Below are positions 1-8,075 of a stretch of 19,011 bases of DNA, piece by piece. The stretch comes from Paracoccaceae bacterium. Its GTDB lineage: Bacteria > Pseudomonadota > Alphaproteobacteria > Rhodobacterales > Rhodobacteraceae. How positions within the stretch are numbered: the stretch's first letter is position 1; every line of letters begins with the position of its first letter. The notes below the pieces were generated by a model, which was given only the letters and a program-made list of their open reading frames with translations, did no database searches and had not been told where the DNA came from. The stretch covers positions 930 through 19,940 of the forward strand of contig DNSZ01000080.1 of NCBI GenBank assembly GCA_003500165.1, written 5' to 3'. Position numbers and translations under genes: made by a program.

Positions 1-178
1 CCACCACCATCAGGATCGCCGAGCCCTCGACGATGTTCATCAGGTTCTGGCCCTGGGCGAAGACCGGGTTCCAGGCGGTGAAGAACACCGCAAAACCGGC
101 GAACACGATGAGAAAGCCGAACCGGATCATCATGTCCCGGATACGCGACGCAGGACCGTCAGGGGCCGGACCCGCCAT
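1..178 (-). CDS. Sugar ABC transporter permease, N-terminal fragment (cut by window edge)
   Basis: Translating the minus strand from the ATG at 178 gives an uninterrupted reading frame of 59 residues to the window edge. It begins MAGPAPDGPASRIRDMM and then has a hydrophobic stretch (about residues 18-34) typical of the first transmembrane helix of RbsC-type permeases. Its start overlaps the stop of the preceding permease as ATGA (ATG 178-176, TGA 180-178), which implies translational coupling. By position it is the second permease of the sugar importer, so the transporter probably uses a heterodimeric membrane channel. Only the beginning is visible, so the family call rests on operon context and the first helix. 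Confidence 0.75.
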   Translation of the reverse strand, partial: MAGPAPDGPASRIRDMMIRFGFLIVFAGFAVFFTAWNPVFAQGQNLMNIVEGSAILMVV

Positions 179-1152
179 CATCGCCCCCGATTGGCCAGCG
201 CGCCAAAGGCGACGACGGCGAGGATCAGCGCCCCCTTGATGAGCCCGAGCCAGAACACGTTGACCCCCATCGACTTGAACCCCAGCGTGATCGCCGCGAC
301 AAGAAGTGCGCCCAGCACGGCGCCCCACAGCGTCACCACCCGCCGGGGCGAAAACGCCGCGCCCAGAAAGGTGGCCAGCACCATCTCCAGCAACAGGTTG
401 TCCTCGACCCCGGGCGACGAGCCCGAGCCGCGCGCCAGCACGAAGAGACTGGCCAGAAACCCGGTCAGCGCGGCCAGCAGGAACGAGGCGCCCTGCAGCA
501 TCCGGGTGTCGAGGCCGGAAACCTCGGCCGCGTCGCGGTTGCCGCCGACGGCCTGCATGTTCAGCCCAAAGCGCGTCCGGTGCGCGACATGCCACAGCAC
601 CAGGACGATCGCCGCGACGATCGGAATGCCCACCGGGATGCCCGCCACGCTGCCATCGCGCAGCCACACGATGAACGGATCGTCGACGTTGATCCGCCGG
701 CTTGCGGTCACCAGGTTGTTCACGCCGACCACCGCGACGAACATCGACAGCGTGCTCAGCAACGGCGAGACCCCGATGCGGGTGACCAGGATCGCGTTGA
801 TCAGCCCCACACCCAGCGACGCCCCGAAGGCCAGCAGCAGCGCCACGATCAGCGTCCCGTCCTGCGAAAGCCATTGCGCGGTGATGCCCGCGGCCAGCAC
901 CGCGGTCGCCGGGATCGACAGGTCGATCCCGCCCGACACCACATCGTCGCCGCCGGCCATGACGACAAAGGACAGCCCGGCGCAGACCAGCACCACCGGC
1001 AGCGCCTGTTCAAGGATCAGGGTGAAGGTCAGCAGCGTCAGGAAGTTCGGCGCCTGGGTCGCGATGAAGGCCAGCATCGCCGCGAAAAGGATCAGCGGTG
1101 CGGCGCCGATCGCGCGGGCAAACAGGTTCGGCGGCGCGGCGGTGTCAGCCAT
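178..1152 (-). CDS. Sugar ABC transporter permease (RbsC/BPD_transp_2 type)
   Basis: This 324-residue, very hydrophobic protein has about eight to ten predicted transmembrane segments, the usual size and layout of inner-membrane permeases of the ribose/xylose/galactose class of ABC importers. The family hallmark GIDLS is present as GGIDLSIPA near residue 75, followed by the typical long helix. The start ATG at 1152 lies inside the end of the ATPase gene (8-bp overlap), and the stop overlaps the start of the next permease. Binding protein, ATPase and two permeases are thus one minus-strand transcription unit. The substrate is not readable from the permease. The neighbouring kinase, dehydrogenase and aldolase genes imply a sugar or polyol. 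Confidence 0.9.
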   Translation of the reverse strand: MADTAAPPNLFARAIGAAPLILFAAMLAFIATQAPNFLTLLTFTLILEQALPVVLVCAGLSFVVMAGGDDVVSGGIDLSIPATAVLAAGITAQWLSQDGTLIVALLLAFGASLGVGLINAILVTRIGVSPLLSTLSMFVAVVGVNNLVTASRRINVDDPFIVWLRDGSVAGIPVGIPIVAAIVLVLWHVAHRTRFGLNMQAVGGNRDAAEVSGLDTRMLQGASFLLAALTGFLASLFVLARGSGSSPGVEDNLLLEMVLATFLGAAFSPRRVVTLWGAVLGALLVAAITLGFKSMGVNVFWLGLIKGALILAVVAFGALANRGR

Positions 1153-2659
1153 TGGCGGCCTCCAGCCGACGCGCGCCGGTCGTGGCCGCGATCAGGGTGT
1201 CGAGGTCAAGCGCCGGCGCATCCAGCACCTCGACGATGCGCCCGCGCATCATCACCGCGATGCGGTCGCACAGGCCAAGCAGTTCGCCCGGATCGGAAGA
1301 CGAGACGACGATGCCGGCGCCATCGCCGGCCAGCCGGTCGATCAGCGCATAGATTTCGGACCGCGCGCCGATATCGACGCCGACCGTCGGCTCGTCGAGC
1401 AGGAACACATCCGCCCGGCGCGCCAGCCAGCGGCCGATCACCACCTTCTGCTGGTTCCCGCCGCTGAGCAGTCTTGCCACGATGCCGGGATCGGGCGGGC
1501 GGATGTCCAACGCGCGGATCTGTGTCTCGGCCTGCCGGGCGGTCCGCCCGCCGCTGATGATCCCGCCGCGCGAGACCTTTTCCAGGGTGGCCAGGGTGAC
1601 GTTCTCGGCCACCGTCATCGGCAGGACCAGCCCGTCATTGCGCCGGTCCCGCGGCACCAGAACGACGCCGCGCGCGATCGCGTCGGCCGGCGCGCGGGGC
1701 CGGAACGGCCTGCCGGCCAGTTGCATGGCGCCGTGCGCGGGCCGGTGGAGGCCATAGATCGTCTCGACCAGTTCCTCGCGGCCCGAGCCGATCAGCCCGG
1801 CGATCCCCAGGATTTCGCCGGCCCGCAGCGTCAGCGTGATGTCCGCAAAGCCGCGGCCCGACAGCCCGTCAAGCGCCAGCATCGGCGCAGCCGGGCTTCG
1901 GCTGCGATCGGGAAAGATGTTGTCGAGGCTGCGCCCGACCATCGCGGCGATCAGCTTGGGGCCGCTTGCCTGTTCCACATCGTCGAACACCGCCACGTCG
2001 CGGCCGTTGCGAAACACCGTGACCCGGTCGCAGATATCGGTGATCTCGCTGAGGTAATGCGAGACGTAAAGGATGGTGATCCCGCGCGCCTTCAGCCGCG
2101 CGATAGCGGTCATCAGCGTGCTGACCTCGTCGCTGGCCAGGGGCGCCGTGGGCTCGTCGAAGACCACCAGGCGGGCCTGGTCGTCGATCAGCGCGCGGGC
2201 GATCTGCACCAGCTTGCGCTCCGCCGTGCCCAGATCGCGGATCAGCGCGTTGGCGGCGATGTCGCAAGCCAGCGTGTCGTGCAGGAAGGCCTCGGTCCGG
2301 CGGCGCATTTCGGCCGCGTCAAGGCCGAAGCGGCCGCCGATCTCCTGGCCCAGGAACACCGATTCCGCGACGGTGAAATGCGGCACCAAATGCAGTTCCT
2401 GATGGATGAAACGGATGCCCGCGTCATGGACCCCTTGCGGCGTGATCGGCGCGATCCGGCGGCCGAAGATTTCCACCCGCCCGCCATTCGGCGGATAGAC
2501 CCCGGCAAGCACCTTGATGATGGTCGACTTGCCGGCGCCGTTCTCCCCGACCAGCCCATGCACCTCGCCCGGGCGCACCGAAAGGCTGGCGGCGTCCAGC
2601 GCACGGACGCCCGGGAAGTCCTTGGTGACCTCCTGCAGGGCAAGCGCGGCTTCGGTCAT
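1145..2659 (-). CDS. Sugar ABC transporter ATP-binding protein (RbsA-type, two nucleotide-binding domains)
   Basis: This cytoplasmic protein of 504 residues, the standard length for RbsA/MglA/XylG ATPases, energises the sugar importer. Domain 1 has a perfect Walker A (GENGAGKST, residues 38-46) and Walker B VVFDEPTAPL. Domain 2 has the degenerate P-loop GLIGSGREE expected in this family, the signature LSGGNQQKV and Walker B VFLLDEPTVGVD. The domain 1 signature region is divergent (GTAERKLVQIARAL), as is common in this class. I chose ATG 2659 because AAGGACGGG lies just upstream. A GTG at 2677 is in frame but has no better ribosome-binding site. The gene overlaps the next permease by 8 bp. Confidence 0.93.
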   Translation of the reverse strand: MTEAALALQEVTKDFPGVRALDAASLSVRPGEVHGLVGENGAGKSTIIKVLAGVYPPNGGRVEIFGRRIAPITPQGVHDAGIRFIHQELHLVPHFTVAESVFLGQEIGGRFGLDAAEMRRRTEAFLHDTLACDIAANALIRDLGTAERKLVQIARALIDDQARLVVFDEPTAPLASDEVSTLMTAIARLKARGITILYVSHYLSEITDICDRVTVFRNGRDVAVFDDVEQASGPKLIAAMVGRSLDNIFPDRSRSPAAPMLALDGLSGRGFADITLTLRAGEILGIAGLIGSGREELVETIYGLHRPAHGAMQLAGRPFRPRAPADAIARGVVLVPRDRRNDGLVLPMTVAENVTLATLEKVSRGGIISGGRTARQAETQIRALDIRPPDPGIVARLLSGGNQQKVVIGRWLARRADVFLLDEPTVGVDIGARSEIYALIDRLAGDGAGIVVSSSDPGELLGLCDRIAVMMRGRIVEVLDAPALDLDTLIAATTGARRLEAANG

Positions 2660-2700
2660 CGCATCCCGTCCTTGCACCGACGCACCCCGCGCAGCAGATC

Positions 2701-2728
2701 GCCGGACCGCCGCACCCCTGCGTCCGGC
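2701..2728. other. Intercistronic hairpin between binding-protein and ATPase genes
   Basis: GCCGGAC (2701-2707) and GTCCGGC (2722-2728) form a perfect 7-bp stem around a 14-nt loop. It sits in the 95-bp gap after the binding-protein stop and before the ATPase start on the minus strand. No U-run follows on that strand, so it is more likely a 3' mRNA-stabilising element or attenuating structure than a full terminator. Such stems often keep binding-protein mRNA more abundant than transporter mRNA, as in malE-malF. The role here is inferred. Confidence 0.5.
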
Positions 2729-2754
2729 CCGGCGGTCGACAGGCGGGAAAGGCC

Positions 2755-3726
2755 CTAGCGGAGCGAGCCGTAGCCAAGTTCCTCATAGGCCGCCATCGCG
2801 CCCTCGCGGCCATAGACCGGCACGACATCGACATAGGTCTGCGGCAACAGATCCTCGCCGGCAAAGTACCGGGCCACGTTCCGCGCCGCGGTCGAGCCGA
2901 TCAGGTTCGGCTGCTGGGCCACATTGGCGACGAACGGGCTGCCCTCTTCGGCCATGATCTCCAGCGTGTCCGGGCCACCATCGAGTGCGGTGACCAGAAC
3001 GTCGGTGCGGCCGGCCTCTTCCAGCGCCTGGACGATACCGATCGCGGGCTGATCCCAGCACCCGACATGGATCGCGTCGATGGTCCCTTCGGGATACTGG
3101 CTGAGCAGGTCGAGCGTCTGGCGCCGCGCATCTTCGGGCGCGTTGGCGAATTCCTCGGCCAGTTCGGGCTGGATGATCTCGATATTCGGATAGTCCTGCA
3201 GCACATACTTCCACAGGCCGGTGCGGATGCCGCAAATCCGCAGCGCCTCCTCGAACGCGTTGAACACCGCGACGCGGCCCTCGCCACCCAGCGCATCGGC
3301 CATGTAGCGGCCGATCGTGGTGCCCATGTAGTAGTTGTCCGAAGTGGTGTTGTTGATCGCATGCGGGCTCGGGTGATCGACCGTGAAGACCGGGATGCCG
3401 GCCGCCGACAGCGCCTCGAATTTCGGCTCGACCGCGGCATCGCCCAGGATCGAGATCACCGCATCGACGCCGCGGGTCAGCAGGATGTCATGGTTGTCGG
3501 CATGAACCTGGTTGTCGCGGCCGCCATCGACCGCGATCACCTCGCCGCCCAGCGCCCCGACCGTGGCGACCGCGCCGTTGAACGCCTCGCGGTCCCAGAA
3601 ATGCTGCGTCCCGACCACGGCAACGCCGATCGTGCGCCCCTCCAGCGACAGCTCCTCCTGGGCCGGGGCCTCGGCCGCGACCAGCAGCGTGGCCGCCGCG
3701 CCGAGCGCGAGTTTCAGTGCGTTCAT
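2755..3726 (-). CDS. Periplasmic sugar-binding protein of ABC importer (RbsB-like, Peripla_BP_4)
   Basis: This is a secreted substrate-binding protein of 323 residues. Residues 1-23 form a signal peptide ending APAQ, and the mature domain opens with GRTIGVAVVGTQHFWDREAF, the first strand and ligand loop of type I periplasmic binding proteins. Later blocks fit the RbsB fold: GVDAVISILGD, GIPVFTVDHP and ALDGGPDTLEIM. ATG 3726 is preceded by a strong GGGAGGA ribosome-binding site. An in-frame start at 3891 would add 55 residues in front of the signal peptide and is rejected. It is the first gene of the transporter operon and diverges from the kinase operon. Sequence alone does not say whether the ligand is a pentose, tetritol or other polyol. 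Confidence 0.9.
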   Translation of the reverse strand: MNALKLALGAAATLLVAAEAPAQEELSLEGRTIGVAVVGTQHFWDREAFNGAVATVGALGGEVIAVDGGRDNQVHADNHDILLTRGVDAVISILGDAAVEPKFEALSAAGIPVFTVDHPSPHAINNTTSDNYYMGTTIGRYMADALGGEGRVAVFNAFEEALRICGIRTGLWKYVLQDYPNIEIIQPELAEEFANAPEDARRQTLDLLSQYPEGTIDAIHVGCWDQPAIGIVQALEEAGRTDVLVTALDGGPDTLEIMAEEGSPFVANVAQQPNLIGSTAARNVARYFAGEDLLPQTYVDVVPVYGREGAMAAYEELGYGSLR

Positions 3727-3802
3727 CGGATCCTCCCTCGATGTCTGACGCGCGAAAGCCTGTTGCGCGTCCCCTCTCCAGACGGAAACATGTGGATTTA
3801 CT

Positions 3803-3823
3803 TTTGTCAATTTATTTGGCAAA
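3803..3823. promoter_or_regulatory. Candidate operator dyad in the divergent sugar-operon promoter region
   Basis: TTTGTCAA (3803-3810) and TTGGCAAA (3816-3823) form an inverted repeat matching at 7 of 8 positions, with a 5-bp AT-rich spacer. The 118-bp spacer between the binding-protein and kinase genes is the most AT-rich stretch of this half of the window, so both promoters should lie here. On the minus strand the left arm contains a consensus TTGACA -35 (3810-3805), but no good -10 follows, so I do not place a promoter exactly. The SorC-family protein encoded at 7084 is the natural candidate to bind this site. The kinase ribosome-binding site GGAGGA is at 3835-3840. Confidence 0.55.
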
Positions 3824-3844
3824 TGTATCGCGCCGGAGGAAAGC

Positions 3845-5359
3845 ATGACGTCTGTTCGAATAGGTCTCGATGTCGGGACGACGGCGATCAAGGCCGCAGC
3901 CTATCTTGCCGATGGCCGGCTTGTGGCCCGGGCCGACCGCGCGTCTTCCGCCATGGCGGCCGAGGGCGGCCGGTCCGAGCAGGACATGGATGCGGTGTGG
4001 CAGGGATCGGCGGGCGTGCTGCGCGATCTCGTCCAGCGGCTCGACGGAACGCCCGTGGCGGCGCTGGGGCTGTGCGGACAGGGCGACGGGCTGTGGCTGG
4101 TCGGCGCCGATGGCGAACCGGTCGGGCCAGCGATGCTGTGGAACGACACGCAGGCGGCGCGCGATGTGGCCGAGCTTTCGGCCAGCGGCGCGATCGGCGC
4201 GGTCGGGCTGTGCTGCCACACCGCGCTTTGGCCCGGCACGTCGGGGGCGATCTGGCGCTGGCTGGGCCGCCATGACCCGGCCCGGCGGGCCGCCGCCGCC
4301 CATGCCTTTACCTGCGCCGACTGGGTCGGGTCGAAACTGACCGGGGTGATCGCCACCGATTTGAGCAACGCCTCGATCCCGTTTCTCGACATCCGTACCG
4401 GCCGGTATGCCGAGGCCGCGCTGGCCGCGCTCGACTGCGCCGATCTGGGCCCGTTGCTGCCGGCGCCGCGCCGGGCCGACAGCTGCCTTGGCGGCCTGAC
4501 CGAGGCCGCTGCGGCAGCCACCGGGCTGCCGCCGGGGCTGCCGGTTTCGGTGCCGACGCTCGACATTTCGGCGATGGCGCTCGGCCTTGGTCTGACCCGG
4601 CCGGGCCAGACCCTGCTGATCATGGGCACGACGGCGGTGGTGGCGATCCTGACCGACACCGTCGAACCGACCGAGGCGCCGGTGGGCGCCTCGGCGCTGC
4701 ACCCGACAAGCGATGCGATCATCCGCATCTTTGCCCCGACCAGCGGCGCCGCGGCCTTTGACTGGTTCGCCGCGCTGCATCCGCTCAGCCTGGGCGGCGC
4801 GACGGCCGAGGCGGTGGCCGAAAAGCTCAATGCGCTGGTCGCGACGGTGCCGCCCGGGGCCAATGGCGTGACCTTCCTGCCCTATCTGAACGGCGAGCGC
4901 GCGCCCTTTGTCGCGCCCGAGGCGCGCGCGGCCTTCCACGGCATGACGGCGCGGACCACCAAGGCCGATCTGGCGCGGGCGGTTCTGGAAGGCACCGCGC
5001 TGAGCCTGCGCCATTGCTTCGTCGCCGAGGACGGCCTGCCGCGCGAGCCGGTGCGGCTGACCGGCGGCGGGTCGCGCAACCCGATGTGGTGCCAGATCAT
5101 CGCCGATGTGATCGGCGTGCCGGTGGTGACGTCCGCGATATCGGATCACGGGCTCTGGGGCGCGGCGATGCTGGGCGCGGCGGCGGCCGGGCTCGGCCCG
5201 ATCGACGATCTTGTCGCACGCTCCGAACCGACCCGAACCTACACCCCCGACCCGGCCGCCGTCCGCGCCTATGGGCCGGTTTTCGACCGCTACCGCCGGT
5301 TTTCGGATGCCAGCCGCGAACTGAACGCCGCGGTCGCCCCAGCGCAGGATGCGTCATGA
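3845..5359 (+). CDS. FGGY-family carbohydrate kinase
   Basis: This 504-residue cytoplasmic kinase should phosphorylate a ketose or polyol with ATP, and its length is standard for FGGY kinases. The N-terminal phosphate-binding motif DVGTTAIKA is at residues 9-17. The probable catalytic base is Asp240 in VPTLDISAMALG. The C-terminal ATP-binding motif LTGGGSRNPMW is near residue 405. GGAGGA at 3835-3840 decides the start. It is the first gene of a four-gene operon, and its stop TGA at 5357 abuts the dehydrogenase start region. The neighbouring AraD-like enzyme suggests a pentulose or tetrulose substrate (xylulose, ribulose or erythrulose class), but FGGY specificity cannot be read from motifs. 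Confidence 0.9.
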   Translation: MTSVRIGLDVGTTAIKAAAYLADGRLVARADRASSAMAAEGGRSEQDMDAVWQGSAGVLRDLVQRLDGTPVAALGLCGQGDGLWLVGADGEPVGPAMLWNDTQAARDVAELSASGAIGAVGLCCHTALWPGTSGAIWRWLGRHDPARRAAAAHAFTCADWVGSKLTGVIATDLSNASIPFLDIRTGRYAEAALAALDCADLGPLLPAPRRADSCLGGLTEAAAAATGLPPGLPVSVPTLDISAMALGLGLTRPGQTLLIMGTTAVVAILTDTVEPTEAPVGASALHPTSDAIIRIFAPTSGAAAFDWFAALHPLSLGGATAEAVAEKLNALVATVPPGANGVTFLPYLNGERAPFVAPEARAAFHGMTARTTKADLARAVLEGTALSLRHCFVAEDGLPREPVRLTGGGSRNPMWCQIIADVIGVPVVTSAISDHGLWGAAMLGAAAAGLGPIDDLVARSEPTRTYTPDPAAVRAYGPVFDRYRRFSDASRELNAAVAPAQDAS

Positions 5360-5367
5360 GGAACACC

Positions 5368-6417
5368 ATGAAGGCCGCCATCCAGTACGGCATCGACGAC
5401 ATCCGGATCGAAAGCCTGCCGGTGCCCGAGATCGGGCCGGGCGAGCTGCTGCTCAAGACGCTCGCCTGCGGGCTGTGCGGCGGCGAGACGATGGCCTGGT
5501 ACAAGACCGAGCCCAAGGTGCTGGGCCACGAACCGATCGGCGAGGTGGTCGAGGTCGGCCGCGGGGTCACCGACTACCGGATCGGCGACCGGCTGTTCGT
5601 GAACCACCATGTCGGGCGGATCGATTCGCACCTGTCCCGGCGCGGCCATTTCACCCGCGACCCGTTCTACAAATCGACCCGGCTCGATCCCGGCGGGGTC
5701 TGCGAATACTATCGCGTCAGCGCGCAGCATCTGGCGATGGACACGCACAAGCTGCCCGAGGCCATCTCGACCGAGGCGGCCGTCACGATCGAGCCCTGGT
5801 CATGCGTGCTTTCGGGGCTGAAGGTCTGCCACATCCAGCCCGGCGACACGGTCGCCGTCGTCGGCGCCGGGTTCATGGGCCAGGGTTTCGTTCACCTCGC
5901 CCCGCTGTTCGGCGCGGGCAAGGTCGTGGCGCTCGACTTTTCCGACTGGCGCCTGGCCCGCGCGCGGGCGTTCGGGGCGACCCACACGATCAACCCCGCC
6001 AGCGAGGATGCCGTCGAAGCGATGCGCGCGCTCAATCGCGGGCGGCTTGCCGACACGGTGATCGTGATCGCGCCCTTCGCGGCCGCCTGGGCGCAGGCAC
6101 TTGCGCTGACCGAGGTCGGCGGCTGCCTGCATCTGGGCGCGCCGATGCCCCCGGGCGAGAGCTGGGCCAGGGACGGCAACGCGGCCTATTTCGACCAGAT
6201 CACCGTGACCTCGCGCTATTCCTCCGACCATACCGACACCTACAGCTTCATCCGCCTGCTCGAAGCCGGACGCATCCAGGCGGATGCGGCGATCAGCCAC
6301 CGCTTTGCGCTTGACGACGCGGCCGAGGCGTTCGCGCTTCTGGTCGCGGCGCGCGAGTCGCTCAAGATCGTCGTCTATCCGCATGGCGTCCCGGCCGAAA
6401 AACAGGGGGTTGCGTGA
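5368..6417 (+). CDS. Medium-chain zinc-type alcohol/polyol dehydrogenase lacking the structural zinc cysteines
   Basis: This NAD(P)-dependent oxidoreductase of 349 residues probably interconverts a polyol and its ketose. Catalytic-zinc ligand candidates are present: Cys34 in CGLCGG, His54-Glu55 in GHEP and Glu142 in EPWSC. The Rossmann motif is VVGAGFMGQG (about 164-173). The lobe that normally carries four structural-zinc cysteines at C-x2-C-x2-C-x7-C keeps its spacing and surrounding residues (SRRG..DP), but the positions read Arg84, Ser87, Ser90 and Asp98, so a structural zinc is unlikely. I prefer ATG 5368, with GAGGA at 5358-5362. ATG 5356, which overlaps the kinase stop as ATGA, is a close alternative adding four residues. 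The stop overlaps the next start as TGATG. Confidence 0.88.
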   Translation: MKAAIQYGIDDIRIESLPVPEIGPGELLLKTLACGLCGGETMAWYKTEPKVLGHEPIGEVVEVGRGVTDYRIGDRLFVNHHVGRIDSHLSRRGHFTRDPFYKSTRLDPGGVCEYYRVSAQHLAMDTHKLPEAISTEAAVTIEPWSCVLSGLKVCHIQPGDTVAVVGAGFMGQGFVHLAPLFGAGKVVALDFSDWRLARARAFGATHTINPASEDAVEAMRALNRGRLADTVIVIAPFAAAWAQALALTEVGGCLHLGAPMPPGESWARDGNAAYFDQITVTSRYSSDHTDTYSFIRLLEAGRIQADAAISHRFALDDAAEAFALLVAARESLKIVVYPHGVPAEKQGVA

Positions 6418-7082
6418 TGCTGGAGGCGCTGAAGGAGGAGGTCTGCGAGCAGAACCACGAATTGCCGCGCAACGGTCTCGTCGTCGGTTCGGGTGGCAAT
6501 GTGTCGGGTCGGGACGGCGCGACGGGTCTTGTGGTGATCAAGCCCTCGGGCGTCAAATTCGCCAAACTGACCCCTGACAAGATGGTCGTGGTGGACCTCG
6601 ACGGCAACGTGGTCGAGGGCGCGATGAAGCCGTCCGTGGATACCGGCATTCACCTTTTCCTCTACCGCCATCGCGACGATCTGGGCGGCATCGCCCATAC
6701 CCATTCGCCCTATGCGACCAGTTTCGCCGCCCGGGGCGAGCGCATCCCGGCGGTGCTGACGCCGATCACCCACATGATCGGTCGCGACGTGCCCTGTTCG
6801 CGCTATGCCACCCCGGGTGAGGTCGACACCGGCAAGGCGATCCTCGAGGCGGCCGAGGGCGGCGCGGCGGTGCTGGTCAAGGCGCATGGCGTCTTCACCA
6901 TGGGCAAGTCCGCGACCGAGGCGACCGCGATCGCGATGTATCTCGAAGAGGCCGCGATGACGACGCATCTGGCCCTGCTGCGCGGCCCGGTCGAGGAACT
7001 GTCGCAGGAAGAGATCGACCGCTGCCATGGCTGGTTCCGGCGCAATTACGGCCAGCACGGAACAAAGCCCGTGTCGTCCTGA
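6417..7082 (+). CDS. Class II aldolase/epimerase (AraD/FucA family)
   Basis: This 221-residue zinc-dependent cytoplasmic enzyme acts on a ketose phosphate, either by C4 epimerisation (as L-ribulose-5-phosphate 4-epimerase) or by retro-aldol cleavage. Visible blocks are GNVSGRDG (27-34), KPSGV (42-46), KPSVDTG (71-77), the metal ligands His94 and His96 in HTHSPYA, and His157 in KAHGVF. Tyr211 near the end matches the C-terminal catalytic tyrosine of AraD. From memory of the E. coli AraD sequence, the position of catalytic Asp120 is occupied here by His119, so the reaction may differ from that of AraD. The gene starts at ATG 6417, overlapping the dehydrogenase stop by one base. It presumably acts on the product of the upstream kinase. 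Confidence 0.87.
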   Translation: MLEALKEEVCEQNHELPRNGLVVGSGGNVSGRDGATGLVVIKPSGVKFAKLTPDKMVVVDLDGNVVEGAMKPSVDTGIHLFLYRHRDDLGGIAHTHSPYATSFAARGERIPAVLTPITHMIGRDVPCSRYATPGEVDTGKAILEAAEGGAAVLVKAHGVFTMGKSATEATAIAMYLEEAAMTTHLALLRGPVEELSQEEIDRCHGWFRRNYGQHGTKPVSS

Positions 7083-7083
7083 C

Positions 7084-8052
7084 ATGGCCAAGGACACGGC
7101 CGCGCAGCGTGTCGACAAGCACGCCATGCTCGCCAATGTCGCCTTGCTCTATTACGGCGAGGGGCTGACCCAGGGCGACATCGCCCGGCGGATGCGGGTC
7201 AGCCGGGCGACGATCGTCGGCATGCTGCGCGAGGCCCGCGAGGCCGGGATAGTGGACATTCGCGTCGACGGCCGCAGCCTGGCGGGCTCGACCCTGTCGC
7301 ATGATCTGCGGCAGGCCTGGGGGCTTGACGATGTCTATGTCGCCGAATGCGGCGAGGCCACCGCGCGGCCCGGGATGCTGCGCCAGCTTGGCCGGGTCGC
7401 GGCGATCGCCCTGACCGAGCTGGTGCGCCCGCAGGATCGGGTTGGCGTGGCCTGGGGCGAGACCGTGCGCGCCATGTCCGAGCAGATGCCGCGGACCGAG
7501 ACGACCGGCGTGCGCGTCTACCAGATGATCGGATCGATGATGTCGGACAGCGTCCCGACATCGGAAAGCTGCGCCATCCAGATCGCCAACATGCTGGGCG
7601 CCGAATGCTCTACGCTGCATGCCCCCGCGCTCGGCTCGACGGCCGAGGTCGCGGCGCTGTTCCGGGCCGAGCCGACGATCCGCGCCCAACTCGGCGCGTT
7701 GCAGGCGCTCGACCTGACGGTTGCCTCGATCGGCCATGTCGGCGACGAAACCCACCTGGCCCGGGCAAGGATGGCCAGCGGGCCGGAAATGCGGGCCGCC
7801 CGCGCAGCCGGCGCGGCGGGGATTCTGTGCTGCCGGTTTGTCGATGCGGCGGGCCGGGCCCTGGCGCTGCCACCCGATGCGCGGCTGCTCGCGGCCGAAC
7901 TCGACAGCATCCGCCGGGCCCGCACCCGGCTTCTGGTCGTCGGCGGCACCGACCGGCTGGCGGCCACCATTGCTGCGATCCGCGGCGGCTATGTCAGCCA
8001 TCTTTGCGTCGACGGCACGCTGGCGCGGGCGCTTCTTGGCGCCGCGCGTTAG
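7084..8052 (+). CDS. SorC-family transcriptional regulator of the sugar locus
   Basis: This 322-residue protein has an N-terminal helix-turn-helix (about residues 20-52, LTQGDIARRMRVSRATIVGM) and a long C-terminal sugar-binding domain with blocks VGVAWGETV, SIGHVGDE, ILCCRFVDAAG and GGTDRLAAT. These are typical of SorC/DeoR-type regulators that bind phosphorylated sugar effectors. It is the last gene of the kinase-dehydrogenase-aldolase operon, starting one base after the aldolase stop with no visible ribosome-binding site, so it is probably translated by coupling. Such proteins usually control their own operon. The dyad at 3803-3823 is the best target in the window. A hairpin 24 bp downstream may end the transcript. 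Confidence 0.9.
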   Translation: MAKDTAAQRVDKHAMLANVALLYYGEGLTQGDIARRMRVSRATIVGMLREAREAGIVDIRVDGRSLAGSTLSHDLRQAWGLDDVYVAECGEATARPGMLRQLGRVAAIALTELVRPQDRVGVAWGETVRAMSEQMPRTETTGVRVYQMIGSMMSDSVPTSESCAIQIANMLGAECSTLHAPALGSTAEVAALFRAEPTIRAQLGALQALDLTVASIGHVGDETHLARARMASGPEMRAARAAGAAGILCCRFVDAAGRALALPPDARLLAAELDSIRRARTRLLVVGGTDRLAATIAAIRGGYVSHLCVDGTLARALLGAAR

Positions 8053-8075
8053 CGCGCGGAAACGATGTCAAGCGG

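Noticed and set aside
191..2758. Long open frame on the plus strand across the permease and ATPase genes
   Set aside because: It is antisense to two clear ABC genes, its translation is low-complexity Arg/Ala/Pro/Gln sequence, and long antisense frames are expected at this GC content.
2755..3891. Longer version of the sugar-binding protein starting at 3891
   Set aside because: It would place 55 residues before a clean signal peptide and overlap the kinase start. GGGAGGA supports 3726.
3845..7082. Assigning the locus to a named pathway such as erythritol, xylitol or L-arabinose use
   Set aside because: Kinase, dehydrogenase and aldolase motifs are compatible with several pentitols and tetritols, and no residue visible here fixes the substrate.
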